A stretch of 64,000 nt of DNA. Origin: JAICKN01 sp036489565 (GTDB lineage Bacteria > Acidobacteriota > Terriglobia > Terriglobales > Acidobacteriaceae). The notes below the pieces were generated by a model. It had not been told where the DNA came from. It was given only the letters and a program-made list of their open reading frames with translations, and did not search any database. Below are positions 27,275 to 35,178 of the stretch, one piece after another (within the stretch, counting starts at the first letter, position 1; every line of letters starts with the position of its first letter). The stretch covers positions 1 through 64,000 of the forward strand of contig DASXFN010000060.1 of the NCBI GenBank assembly GCA_036489565.1. The letters run 5' to 3'. The position numbers and the translations under genes are program-made.

Positions 27275-27742
27275 CTATTCCCTTACCTTCACCACAAACG
27301 CCGTGAATTCCCCGCCCGTTCCAATAAGCAATTGGTGCGGCGTCCCAGCCGGAATGTGGGCGATATCCCCCGGAGAAATGGTCTGCGATTTTCCATCCTT
27401 AATGGAAGCGCCCTTTATCTCACCATCTTTATCAGCATGACCGTTAACGACCGTACCTCCGGTCACCAATGTGGCCGATCCACCGATCACTACAATGACG
27501 TCGTCGTAGTGGGGATGCACCTCGGCCCCGCCGTTGGACGCGAGGGCCACGAGCCTTAGAAAATGCGTTTTATATTCCCCAAGCTTAATGTTGGGGGTGC
27601 CGCTGTAGCCAGCTTTGGATTTCGCCAGCAAGTCCGCCAGTTGCGTTTGAATGTTTTGCGAAGTGAATACTTCCACCTTGCTGGAAGTTTGCCCCAGCGC
27701 TGGAACTACCATGGCCGCGATCAAAACCAAAACCAGCCTCAT
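27275..27742 (-). CDS. Exported single-domain cupin protein
   Basis: 155 residues with a signal peptide (LVLVLIAAMVVPALGQ). The cupin fold shows HPHYDD (first motif, two His and an acid) and GDIAHIPAGTPHQL (second motif with His), so a metal-bound beta-barrel of sugar or isomerase type is likely. It lies 28 bases from the GH88/105 gene on the same strand and 106 bases before the GH30 start, so it probably belongs to the same operon. Enzymatic role unknown; it could bind a released sugar. Confidence 0.78.
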   Translation of the reverse strand: MRLVLVLIAAMVVPALGQTSSKVEVFTSQNIQTQLADLLAKSKAGYSGTPNIKLGEYKTHFLRLVALASNGGAEVHPHYDDVIVVIGGSATLVTGGTVVNGHADKDGEIKGASIKDGKSQTISPGDIAHIPAGTPHQLLIGTGGEFTAFVVKVRE

Positions 27743-27770
27743 AAGTTTCTCCTGATTTTCAATGTCGTCA

Positions 27771-29720
27771 TCAATTCACGCGTGAAGCATGCGCACTGCG
27801 AGGAACTTGTTGCAGCAGCCAGCGCACCAGTTCTTTCCCTCCGGCGAAGTTGTCATATTGCGGGGGAAGATGCCGCCCGCCCGTGTACTCGTTATAAAGC
27901 CACGCGTCCACCACGGCAAAAACGGTCCCCTTTCCATATTTCGCGGTCGCCATCAGGATGTCGCCTTTGTCCTGCAACACAGCGATCGCAGGCCGCCGCA
28001 CGGAAATGGTGCATGTGTCCTTCATATACAAAGTGTGCGAATGGTGAAAAATTGGACCGCCGCCACGAACAGAAATTGTTCCCGCGGCAATGTGATCGCG
28101 GATGACATGATGGCTTAGAACGGAATTGAAATGAATACCGAAGCCATCGGCAATTAAGTTCAAATGTTCTATGTCAGCATTCGCAGGATCGTTTTCCATA
28201 AGAACCAGCACGCCGCCTTGCTTTACCCACCGCACAACCTGGGCCGCGTCCTGAGGTTGAACATAATGCGGATTGGGGTTTTTGACCGGAATGTCGGGCG
28301 AAACGATAATGTACAACTGTGAGCCTTCCAATTTTTCCAGCGTAGGCGCGCCGTATAGAGTGTCCGTGGCTATTCCGTAACTCTGAAAGATGTGGCCGAA
28401 AAGTGAGAAGCCGCTGTCGCTGAAGTCGCCCCACTTGTAATGAAAGTATTCCGCTTCTTCCGCGGCGTTTTTCCGCTGCTGGCTGTTGAACCATGCATCG
28501 AGAGTCACTTTCTCCCCGCGCCCGAGCGTGGCCGTATGTGCAATGTCCATTTCAGACGCCGCCAGGAGAAATGCGCCAACTCCCTTGGGATCATTGCTCA
28601 TTACTGGCACGCCGACATAATATGCGTAGCTCCCATCGCGCGAACCGCCCAGTCCCAACCCTTTCACGGTTTTGGTAATCGTCACCGCTCCATCCGCGCC
28701 CACTTCGACAAAGTGCGAAACAATTCCCCGCCAGGCGCGCCCTGCATTCTTCGAATAACTCGGCGGCAGATATCCCAGACGCGCGCCTTTCGCGAAGGCG
28801 TAAGCAAACATGCACGAAGCGGACGACTCGAAATAATTTCCTTTTGCTTTCGGCTTATCGAGTACCTGATACCAAAGGCCGGTCTTCTTGTCTTGCGCGC
28901 GGGCCACGCCTTCGGCGGTGCGTTCCAGAATCGCGAGTAACTGCGCGCGTCCCGGATCATCCTCTTTGTAATACGGCAGCGTGTCCACCAGCGCCATCAT
29001 GTACCAGCCAATGCTGCGTCCCCAAAAGCTCGGAGATGCTCCCGTAACCTTGTTGACCCATGTTTCTTTCTTTGACTCATCCCACGCGTGATACAAAAGC
29101 CCGGTCTTTGGATCGCGGGTATGGTTTTCGATCAACACAAATTGTTTTGTAATGTCGGCAAAGTCCTGTGGTTCCTGAAATGTCGCCGCGTACTCCGCAT
29201 AAAAAGGTTCGGCCATGTAAAGCCCGTCGAGCCACATTTGGTCAGGGCTCATCTGGTTGTGCCAAAACCCTCCGGATGGAGTGCGGGGCTGCGTGGAAAG
29301 CTGCTTGCGAAGAAGCGTGGCCGCCTTGTAATACCTTGCATCCTGCGTGACCCGGTAAAGCAGTAGAAGCTCGCGTCCCATCGCAATATTGTCCAGGGAG
29401 TTCTTCCGCGGATCGTACGTGGAAATGGACCCATCCGGCTGCACGAATTGATCGACCGATTGTTTTAGATACTGGTAATAGCGGCGGTCCCCGGTGTTGT
29501 ACCAAAGCGCGTCCATGCCATTCAGCACAACGCTAAGTTCATAATTCCATTCCCAGTGCGCGTCGAGCGGAACGTAGCGGCCGTCGGGCCAGCGCTGCAT
29601 TGTGGAATTTGCCAGGCGCTGCGACCATGGCAGCTCCTGCGAATGGAGCCCCACACTTGCGGCAAAAATAAATGCCAGCAATAAAAGACTGAAAATATTT
29701 CGCCGCGAAAAACTTGTCAT
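27771..29720 (-). CDS. GH88/GH105 unsaturated uronyl hydrolase with C-terminal extra domain
   Basis: 649 residues. A signal peptide (SLLLLAFIFAASVGLHSQ) leads an (alpha/alpha)6 domain: residues such as DAHWEWNYEL, FWHNQMSPDQMWLDGLYMAEPF (catalytic acids near here), SFWGRSIGWYMMALVD. Such enzymes cleave the unsaturated galacturonyl/glucuronyl residue left by pectate or rhamnogalacturonan lyases. From about residue 430 a separate domain follows (ending KELVRWLLQQV), with IIVSPDIPVKNPNPHYV, resembling ThuA/GATase-like folds; that part is not certain. It is the upstream gene of the cupin/GH30 run. Confidence 0.85.
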   Translation of the reverse strand: MTSFSRRNIFSLLLLAFIFAASVGLHSQELPWSQRLANSTMQRWPDGRYVPLDAHWEWNYELSVVLNGMDALWYNTGDRRYYQYLKQSVDQFVQPDGSISTYDPRKNSLDNIAMGRELLLLYRVTQDARYYKAATLLRKQLSTQPRTPSGGFWHNQMSPDQMWLDGLYMAEPFYAEYAATFQEPQDFADITKQFVLIENHTRDPKTGLLYHAWDESKKETWVNKVTGASPSFWGRSIGWYMMALVDTLPYYKEDDPGRAQLLAILERTAEGVARAQDKKTGLWYQVLDKPKAKGNYFESSASCMFAYAFAKGARLGYLPPSYSKNAGRAWRGIVSHFVEVGADGAVTITKTVKGLGLGGSRDGSYAYYVGVPVMSNDPKGVGAFLLAASEMDIAHTATLGRGEKVTLDAWFNSQQRKNAAEEAEYFHYKWGDFSDSGFSLFGHIFQSYGIATDTLYGAPTLEKLEGSQLYIIVSPDIPVKNPNPHYVQPQDAAQVVRWVKQGGVLVLMENDPANADIEHLNLIADGFGIHFNSVLSHHVIRDHIAAGTISVRGGGPIFHHSHTLYMKDTCTISVRRPAIAVLQDKGDILMATAKYGKGTVFAVVDAWLYNEYTGGRHLPPQYDNFAGGKELVRWLLQQVPRSAHASRVN

Positions 29721-29867
29721 GAGTTTTCGTTAATAAAAACTCCAACATAATGGCGGATGTTCGCGCATTACGCAACTTCATCGTCGCGAAATTTTCTTTT
29801 ATATATCAGGATCAGTATGATCTTTGCTTTGTAGCTGGCTTGTAGTCGGCATGGAAAAGGCGGCTTT

Positions 29868-30998
29868 ATGAAACCATCTTCCATTTTGATCGCATTCATT
29901 ATTTTCATTCTTTGTTTTGGCGCGTTGGCACAGGCACAAAGTAATCCAGGCATTGGCGATACGCTCAACGCCGCGCCCCCACTGGCGCATCTTTCGCCCG
30001 CGCTCAAACGCAAGGATATCGCGAGGGCGATGCGCAAGGTAGGCGACTGGGAATTGAAACGCTCGCAGCCATATTTTGATCAGGACTGGACGTTCGCCGC
30101 CCTCTACGCTGGCTTCATGGCTGCTTCAAAATCACTTCCCGATACCCGGTACGAAAAAGCCATGCTCGCGATGGGCGAAAAATTCCAGTGGAAACTCGGC
30201 CCACGACTGATCCACGCCGATGATCAGGCAATCGGCCAGACATACCTGGAGCTTTACGCCACTCATCACGATCCGCGCATGATCGCGCCCCTGCAAAATC
30301 AATTTGACCGTCTGATGAAAACGCCGGATGATCCCGCTAAACCTGTCTGGTGGTGGTGCGATGCTCTCTTCATGGCCCCTCCAGTCTGGGCGAGGCTTTC
30401 AAAAGCAACCGGCGAAAAAGCTTACCTCGACTACATGGACCACGAATGGTGGATCACTTCCAACCTTCTCTACGATCCGCACGAGCATCTCTACTCTCGC
30501 GACGCTACCTTCCTTAACAAACACGAAGCCAACGGCAAAAAGATTTTCTGGTCTCGCGGCAACGGATGGGTGATGGGCGGGCTCGCGCGTGTACTCGAAG
30601 CCATGCCGGAAGATTATCCATCCCGTCAAAAATATGTAGAGCAATTTCGCCAGATGGCCGAGAAGGTCGCGTCGCTTCAGGGGAAAGATGGCCTATGGCG
30701 GCCCGGTTTGCTCGACGCCGATTCCTATCCTCTGCCGGAAGTCTCAGGCTCAGGCTTCTTTGTGTATGCGCTCGCGTGGGGAATCCATCATGACATCCTC
30801 GATCGCTCCACATTTCTTCCAGTAGTGCAAAAAGGATGGGCGGGTTTGCTGACAAAAATTTACAAAGACGGACGCCTCGGCTGCATTCAGCCCATTGGAG
30901 CCGCGCCCGGCGACTTCAAGCCTACCTCCAGCTATGTGTACGGCGTCGGCGCCTTTCTGCTGGCGGGTTCAGAGGTGCATTCCCTAGCCACAAATTGA
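29868..30998 (+). CDS. GH88/GH105 family unsaturated rhamnogalacturonyl hydrolase
   Basis: 376 residues. A signal peptide (FIIFILCFGALAQAQ) is followed by the (alpha/alpha)6 fold: ADDQAIGQTYLELY, WWWCDALFMAPPVWARL (catalytic Asp), FWSRGNGWVMGGLARVLE, GLWRPGLLDADSYPLPEVSGSGFFVYAL. This matches YteR/YesR-type enzymes that release unsaturated galacturonate from rhamnogalacturonan fragments. It is divergent from the other GH88/105 gene, with 147 bases between, so the two share a promoter region. Start ATG 29868 follows AAGG. Confidence 0.88.
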   Translation: MKPSSILIAFIIFILCFGALAQAQSNPGIGDTLNAAPPLAHLSPALKRKDIARAMRKVGDWELKRSQPYFDQDWTFAALYAGFMAASKSLPDTRYEKAMLAMGEKFQWKLGPRLIHADDQAIGQTYLELYATHHDPRMIAPLQNQFDRLMKTPDDPAKPVWWWCDALFMAPPVWARLSKATGEKAYLDYMDHEWWITSNLLYDPHEHLYSRDATFLNKHEANGKKIFWSRGNGWVMGGLARVLEAMPEDYPSRQKYVEQFRQMAEKVASLQGKDGLWRPGLLDADSYPLPEVSGSGFFVYALAWGIHHDILDRSTFLPVVQKGWAGLLTKIYKDGRLGCIQPIGAAPGDFKPTSSYVYGVGAFLLAGSEVHSLATN

Positions 30999-31035
30999 CT
31001 TTACTATGTTAAAGTCCCGTAAGTTGAGGCGAACC

Positions 31036-32796
31036 ATGTTCTCCCGCCGCTGTGCTCCGGCTGTTTTTTTGTTTCTCGTCAGCTCGCTTTACTCGCAGAC
31101 TTCCGCGCCTAACCCTTCCGCGCCAACTCCCACCTTTAAAGCCAAGGTGCGCGTGGTCCTGCTGGACGTAGTCGTGACCGCTGGTAAAGATGAACCAGTC
31201 CTGGGGCTGAAGAAAAAAGATTTCGAAGTTTTCGAAAACGGCAAACCGCAAAGCATTTCCACCTTTGAGGAGCATAAAAGCGCTCCCCTGACTCAGATCA
31301 AATTGCCGCCCATGCCCCCCGGCATCTACACCAACTTTCCCATCGTTCAAACCTCCGACTCCGTAAACGTTCTGCTGCTGGACTCACTCAATACGCAACC
31401 GCAGGACCAGGCTTATGTAAACGCTCAGGTAATCAAGTATCTGCAAGGTATTCGGCCGGGTACCCGCCTCGCCATTTTTACTTTGGCTTCGCGCCTGCGC
31501 ATGCTCCTGGGATTCAGCACGGATTCAGGTGAGATTTTGGCGGGACTAAAAAGCACTAAAAATGGAGGGTTGAAGCCGCAGATATCTCCATTGCTCCCCA
31601 GCGCCTCGCAAGTCGATACAGACGAGGAAATAGTTTCTTTTATGAAGCAGAACAAAGCGTCCCCGGCCGCCATTGCCGCCGTAAGGCAATTCCAGCAGGA
31701 CAAGGCCGCCTTCGACGCCGGTTCGCGCATCGAGATGACGTTGCAAGCACTGCAACAACTGGCGCGCTACCTCTCCAGCATTCCCGGACGCAAAAACATA
31801 ATCTGGTTCGCGAGTTCCTTTCCCATCACAATTTTTCCCGGTGGCAAGGACATGCAGCCCATCGACGCGATGCGGCGATACCAGGAAGATATCCGTCAAA
31901 CCGCCGATCTGCTCACTCCGGAACAAGTAGCCATTTATCCAATCTCGGCAACCGGTCTTGAAGGCAACGCCGCTTACGAAGAGGGACACTCGACCAGTCC
32001 GCAGCAACAAGAGGAAGACCTCAGAGAAGAGAGCGAAACTCGTGCGGCAAATCAGTCGGCCATGGAGGAACTCGCTCGCGATACGGGCGGCCACGCCTTC
32101 TACAACACAAATGGACTAGGCGATGCGATGGTCAATGCGGTCAACGATGGCACGTGGTATTACACACTTACCTACACGCCAGCCGACAAGAAAATGAATG
32201 GGAAATACAGGAGCATCCAAGTAAAGCTGCCCGACAACAAATATAAACTGGCGTATCGACGCGGCTACTATGCCGAAGACGCCAAGACGGCCGCGCCCGT
32301 GGATGCGAAGCAGCCTCAAGATCCACTGTGGCCCTTATTGGGTTTTGGCCTGCCGGATTTTTCTCAGATCGTTTACAAAATACGCGTGCTGCCGTCAATT
32401 CCCCAGCCTCCACCGGACGCGGCACGAATCGGCAGCAATCGCGAACTCAAAGGGCCGATCACTCGCTATAGCGTGGATTTCGCAATCTCGGTGCAGGACC
32501 TTAAGTTCGACATCACTCCAGATGGGTTACGCCATGGGGACATCGAAATGATGATGATCGCCTACGACCATGATGGGAAACCCGTCAACATGACCGTGCG
32601 CAAGGCCGGAATACGATTAAGACCTGATGCCTATAACAGCTTCGAGCAAATAGGTCTTCCGTTGCAAAGCGAAATTGATGTGCCCAAGGGCGACACCTTT
32701 CTGCGCACCGGAGTGTTTGATTTGGGATCAAACACGGCTGGTACCATCGAGGTTCCGCTCAGCGATGGTCCCGTGCAATCTTCCGCGAAAAAGTAA
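31036..32796 (+). CDS. Secreted VWFA-related protein, acidobacterial type
   Basis: About 586 residues. A signal peptide (FLFLVSSLYSQ) precedes KVRVVLLDVVVTAGKD...LKKKDFEVFENGK, the standard N-terminus of acidobacterial VWFA-related proteins, and a VWFA-like domain with VLLLDSLNT (MIDAS-like) and GRKNIIWFASSFP, then a beta-rich C-terminal half with a YYTLTYTP motif. The function of the family is not known; it binds metal and probably protein at the cell surface. ATG 31036 follows GAGG and is preferred to 31006. The gene begins 37 bases after the GH105 stop and could be co-transcribed. Confidence 0.82.
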   Translation: MFSRRCAPAVFLFLVSSLYSQTSAPNPSAPTPTFKAKVRVVLLDVVVTAGKDEPVLGLKKKDFEVFENGKPQSISTFEEHKSAPLTQIKLPPMPPGIYTNFPIVQTSDSVNVLLLDSLNTQPQDQAYVNAQVIKYLQGIRPGTRLAIFTLASRLRMLLGFSTDSGEILAGLKSTKNGGLKPQISPLLPSASQVDTDEEIVSFMKQNKASPAAIAAVRQFQQDKAAFDAGSRIEMTLQALQQLARYLSSIPGRKNIIWFASSFPITIFPGGKDMQPIDAMRRYQEDIRQTADLLTPEQVAIYPISATGLEGNAAYEEGHSTSPQQQEEDLREESETRAANQSAMEELARDTGGHAFYNTNGLGDAMVNAVNDGTWYYTLTYTPADKKMNGKYRSIQVKLPDNKYKLAYRRGYYAEDAKTAAPVDAKQPQDPLWPLLGFGLPDFSQIVYKIRVLPSIPQPPPDAARIGSNRELKGPITRYSVDFAISVQDLKFDITPDGLRHGDIEMMMIAYDHDGKPVNMTVRKAGIRLRPDAYNSFEQIGLPLQSEIDVPKGDTFLRTGVFDLGSNTAGTIEVPLSDGPVQSSAKK

Positions 32797-32914
32797 AAAT
32801 AGAACTCCCTGAACATCTTTTCTCGTGGATGCCTTCTCCGAAATTTGCAAAGGGCGCAGCTTTCCCGGCTGCTTCTCGCACGAAACACTCTTAATGTTGT
32901 AATGTTTTACTCCA

Positions 32915-33607
32915 ATGGAACCTTCGGAAGACATCCGCGCCGCCGCGCTCTTAGAGGCCCAACAGAAGGCCGCGGACCTGTTCTCCGAAATCGAAAGGCA
33001 GCAACTCATCCGCGCGGGCGCGCTTGAGACCCAGATCAACGAAAGCATCTACGCGCTTGCCGAAGAAATGTTCGGCACTAAACAGTACTGGCATAAGCGC
33101 ATTGTGCGTGCGGGACGGAACACGCTGGCTCCCTATGACGAGAATCCACCCGATTTGATTGTCAAAGATGACGACATCGTATTCCTCGATCTTGGGCCCG
33201 TGTTTGAAGCCTGGGAGGCGGACTTTGGGCGCACGTTCGTAATCGGCGACGATCCCGTAAAACAAAAGCTATGTCGCGACATCGCGCAGGGCTTCGTTGA
33301 CGGCAAAAAATATTTCCAGCAGCATCCCGATATCACCGGAGCGCAGCTCTATCACTACGCCGAACAACTGGCCCAGCAAAATGGCTGGGAATATGGCGGC
33401 CCCATCGCTGGACATCTCGTCGGCCAGTTTCCTCACGAACGTATTCCCGGCGATAAGGTATCTCTGTATGTCCATCCCAACAACCACAACCGCATGCGCG
33501 ACTGCGATGCCGACGGAAAAGTTCGCCACTGGATCCTGGAAATTCACTTTGTAGATCGCGCCCGCCAGATTGGTGGATTTTACGAAGAGTTGCTGACGAT
33601 TGGTTGA
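32915..33607 (+). CDS. M24-family metallopeptidase (Xaa-Pro/aminopeptidase P-like)
   Basis: 230 residues, the pita-bread domain only. Metal ligands are visible as Asp in FLDLGPVF and Asp in WEADFGRTF, His in AGHLVGQFPHE, and two Glu near LEIHF and GFYEELL. The usual N-terminal creatinase domain is absent, so it is a short member. It should remove N-terminal residues, possibly before Pro, or be a non-peptidase homologue. The next gene (CHY finger) begins 16 bases downstream, so the two may be an operon. Confidence 0.8.
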   Translation: MEPSEDIRAAALLEAQQKAADLFSEIERQQLIRAGALETQINESIYALAEEMFGTKQYWHKRIVRAGRNTLAPYDENPPDLIVKDDDIVFLDLGPVFEAWEADFGRTFVIGDDPVKQKLCRDIAQGFVDGKKYFQQHPDITGAQLYHYAEQLAQQNGWEYGGPIAGHLVGQFPHERIPGDKVSLYVHPNNHNRMRDCDADGKVRHWILEIHFVDRARQIGGFYEELLTIG

Positions 33608-33623
33608 TCTCCCGGAACCCGCG

Positions 33624-33959
33624 ATGCCCAAACCTCCTGAAGTCCGCGGAGTTGATCTCGACCCGCAAACCCGTTGCAGGCACTATCGAAATCCTCTGGA
33701 CATCGTTGCTATCAAAATGAATTGCTGCGGCGTTTACTACGCCTGCAAAGATTGCCACGTCGAATTGGCGGATCACGAACTCTCCGCCTGGCCTCGCACG
33801 CAATGGAACAGCAAAGCTGTGCTCTGCGGAGCGTGCGGAGCTGAACTCACCATCAACGAATATTTGCAAAGTGGATCGCGCTGTCCGGCTTGCAACGCAG
33901 GGTTCAATCCCGGTTGCCGGAACCACCATCATTTCTATTTTGAACCAGCCACACCCTAG
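33624..33959 (+). CDS. CHY-type zinc finger protein
   Basis: 111 residues. The Cys/His pattern is dense: CRHYRN, MNCCGVYYACKDCHVE, then CGACGAEL, CPACNAGF and CRNHHHFYF. The CRHY...CC...C..CH arrangement is the CHY zinc finger, best known from Rchy1 and from bacterial proteins of unknown role. It probably holds two or three zinc ions. ATG 33624 is preferred to the TTG at 33600 that overlaps the previous gene. It could act with the M24 peptidase, but nothing in the sequence proves it. Confidence 0.85.
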   Translation: MPKPPEVRGVDLDPQTRCRHYRNPLDIVAIKMNCCGVYYACKDCHVELADHELSAWPRTQWNSKAVLCGACGAELTINEYLQSGSRCPACNAGFNPGCRNHHHFYFEPATP

Positions 33960-34016
33960 CGCCAACGCGTCACTTTCGGTGCCTGGGCGCATCTAAACTA
34001 ATGGTAGGAGAATCTT

Positions 34017-34412
34017 ATGGCAGAAAAGATCACAAAATCAGACGCGGAATGGCAGCAAAATCTTTCGCCCGAGCAATTTCAGGTGGCTCGCAAGGCCGGA
34101 ACTGAGCCGGCGTTTACGGGAAAGTATTGGGATGAGAAGGAAAAAGGAACCTACGCCTGCGTTTGCTGCGGGCAGCCGCTCTTCAGTTCAGAAACAAAAT
34201 ATAACTCCGGCACCGGCTGGCCTAGCTTTTTCCAGCCCCTCGGAAAGGATGCGGTAGCCGAACACACCGACGCAACTCACGGAATGGTGCGGACCGAGGT
34301 GCGATGCTCCAAGTGCGATGCCCATCTGGGACATCTTTTCGAAGATGGACCCAAGCCAACGGGCATGCGCTACTGCATGAACTCCGCATCGCTGGATTTG
34401 AAGAAAGAATAA
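34017..34412 (+). CDS. msrB: Peptide-methionine (R)-S-oxide reductase
   Basis: 131 residues, full length for MsrB. It reduces methionine-R-sulfoxide in proteins with thioredoxin. Visible motifs are YACVCCG and RCSKCDAHLGH (the four zinc cysteines), GTGWPSFF, and catalytic Cys in MRYCMNSASL. There is no signal peptide, so it acts in the cytoplasm. ATG 34017 has AGGAG 7 bases upstream. A strong terminator follows at 34.46 kb. Confidence 0.95.
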   Translation: MAEKITKSDAEWQQNLSPEQFQVARKAGTEPAFTGKYWDEKEKGTYACVCCGQPLFSSETKYNSGTGWPSFFQPLGKDAVAEHTDATHGMVRTEVRCSKCDAHLGHLFEDGPKPTGMRYCMNSASLDLKKE

Positions 34413-34456
34413 CTTCACTAATGGAGCGACGGGCGTCCTCGCCCGTCCCACCAACA

Positions 34457-34492
34457 CAAGAGGCACGCCCATGGGCGTGCCTCTTGCTTTTT
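34457..34492 (+). terminator. Strong intrinsic terminator after msrB
   Basis: A perfect 14-base arm pair (34457-34470 with 34473-34486; CAAGAGGCACGCCC/GGGCGTGCCTCTTG) with a minimal central loop is followed by a T-run (34488-34492). It ends the msrB transcript before the convergent bactofilin gene. Confidence 0.85.
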
Positions 34493-34506
34493 ACGGACAA
34501 ACGAGT

Positions 34507-35013
34507 TTAGTGACCGGCGCCGGCCGTCGCGGCCAGTGCCTTCGGCGCTTCCGGCGTTACGGCCTTGGGCGCTTCAACTTTTATTTCTTTGGACTTGTCG
34601 TTCTTCTTATCAGAGGCGCGCACTTCAACCGCACCTTTGACCAGAGCGCCATCTTCCACGCTCACGCGCTGCGTGATCACGTCGCCCACCAGCGAACCTT
34701 CGCTGCGAATATCCACGCGGTCGGTGCATTCCACGTTTCCATTCACTTTACCCATAATGACCACCTCACGGGCAGTAACGTTGGCATTGACCACGCCATG
34801 GCGGCCAATGGTGACGCGATGATCGGCGAAGTTGATGGACCCTTCCACGCGTCCATCAATGTAAATGGATTCAGAACCGCTGACCTCACCCTTAATCACG
34901 AGCGAGCGGCCAATGGTCGCCTGTTCGATGGAAGAGCTTACTGTGTTGATGGAACCATTGGAAATCGGATTGGCAAAATTCTGGGTCTTGAATTTATCTG
35001 ATGGTTGCAACAT
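34507..35013 (-). CDS. Bactofilin (polymer-forming cytoskeletal protein)
   Basis: 168 residues. The central region (about 40-130) is a right-handed beta-helix with repeated short units (GRSLVIKGEVSGSESIYIDGRVEGSI; GRHGVVNANVTAREVVIMGKVNGNVE), the mark of bactofilins. The C-terminus is Lys/Ala/Pro-rich and the N-terminus polar. Bactofilins polymerise without nucleotides and organise envelope or peptidoglycan enzymes. The ATG at 35013 follows AGAGG; a longer frame to 35088 is not supported. Confidence 0.9.
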   Translation of the reverse strand: MLQPSDKFKTQNFANPISNGSINTVSSSIEQATIGRSLVIKGEVSGSESIYIDGRVEGSINFADHRVTIGRHGVVNANVTAREVVIMGKVNGNVECTDRVDIRSEGSLVGDVITQRVSVEDGALVKGAVEVRASDKKNDKSKEIKVEAPKAVTPEAPKALAATAGAGH

Positions 35014-35178
35014 GTTCCGTACCTCTCGCTCCTGGGCTGCATGCGCGTTTGCTTGCCGCATGCGAGAACCTGATGATGTGTGGGCCAACGCCCGCAGTAA
35101 CTATCGCATGAGATTACCTTCCCGGCAGGTTACGGAAGAGCGTGTACTCCGGGTTTACTGGCAACTTCAGCGGAAATT

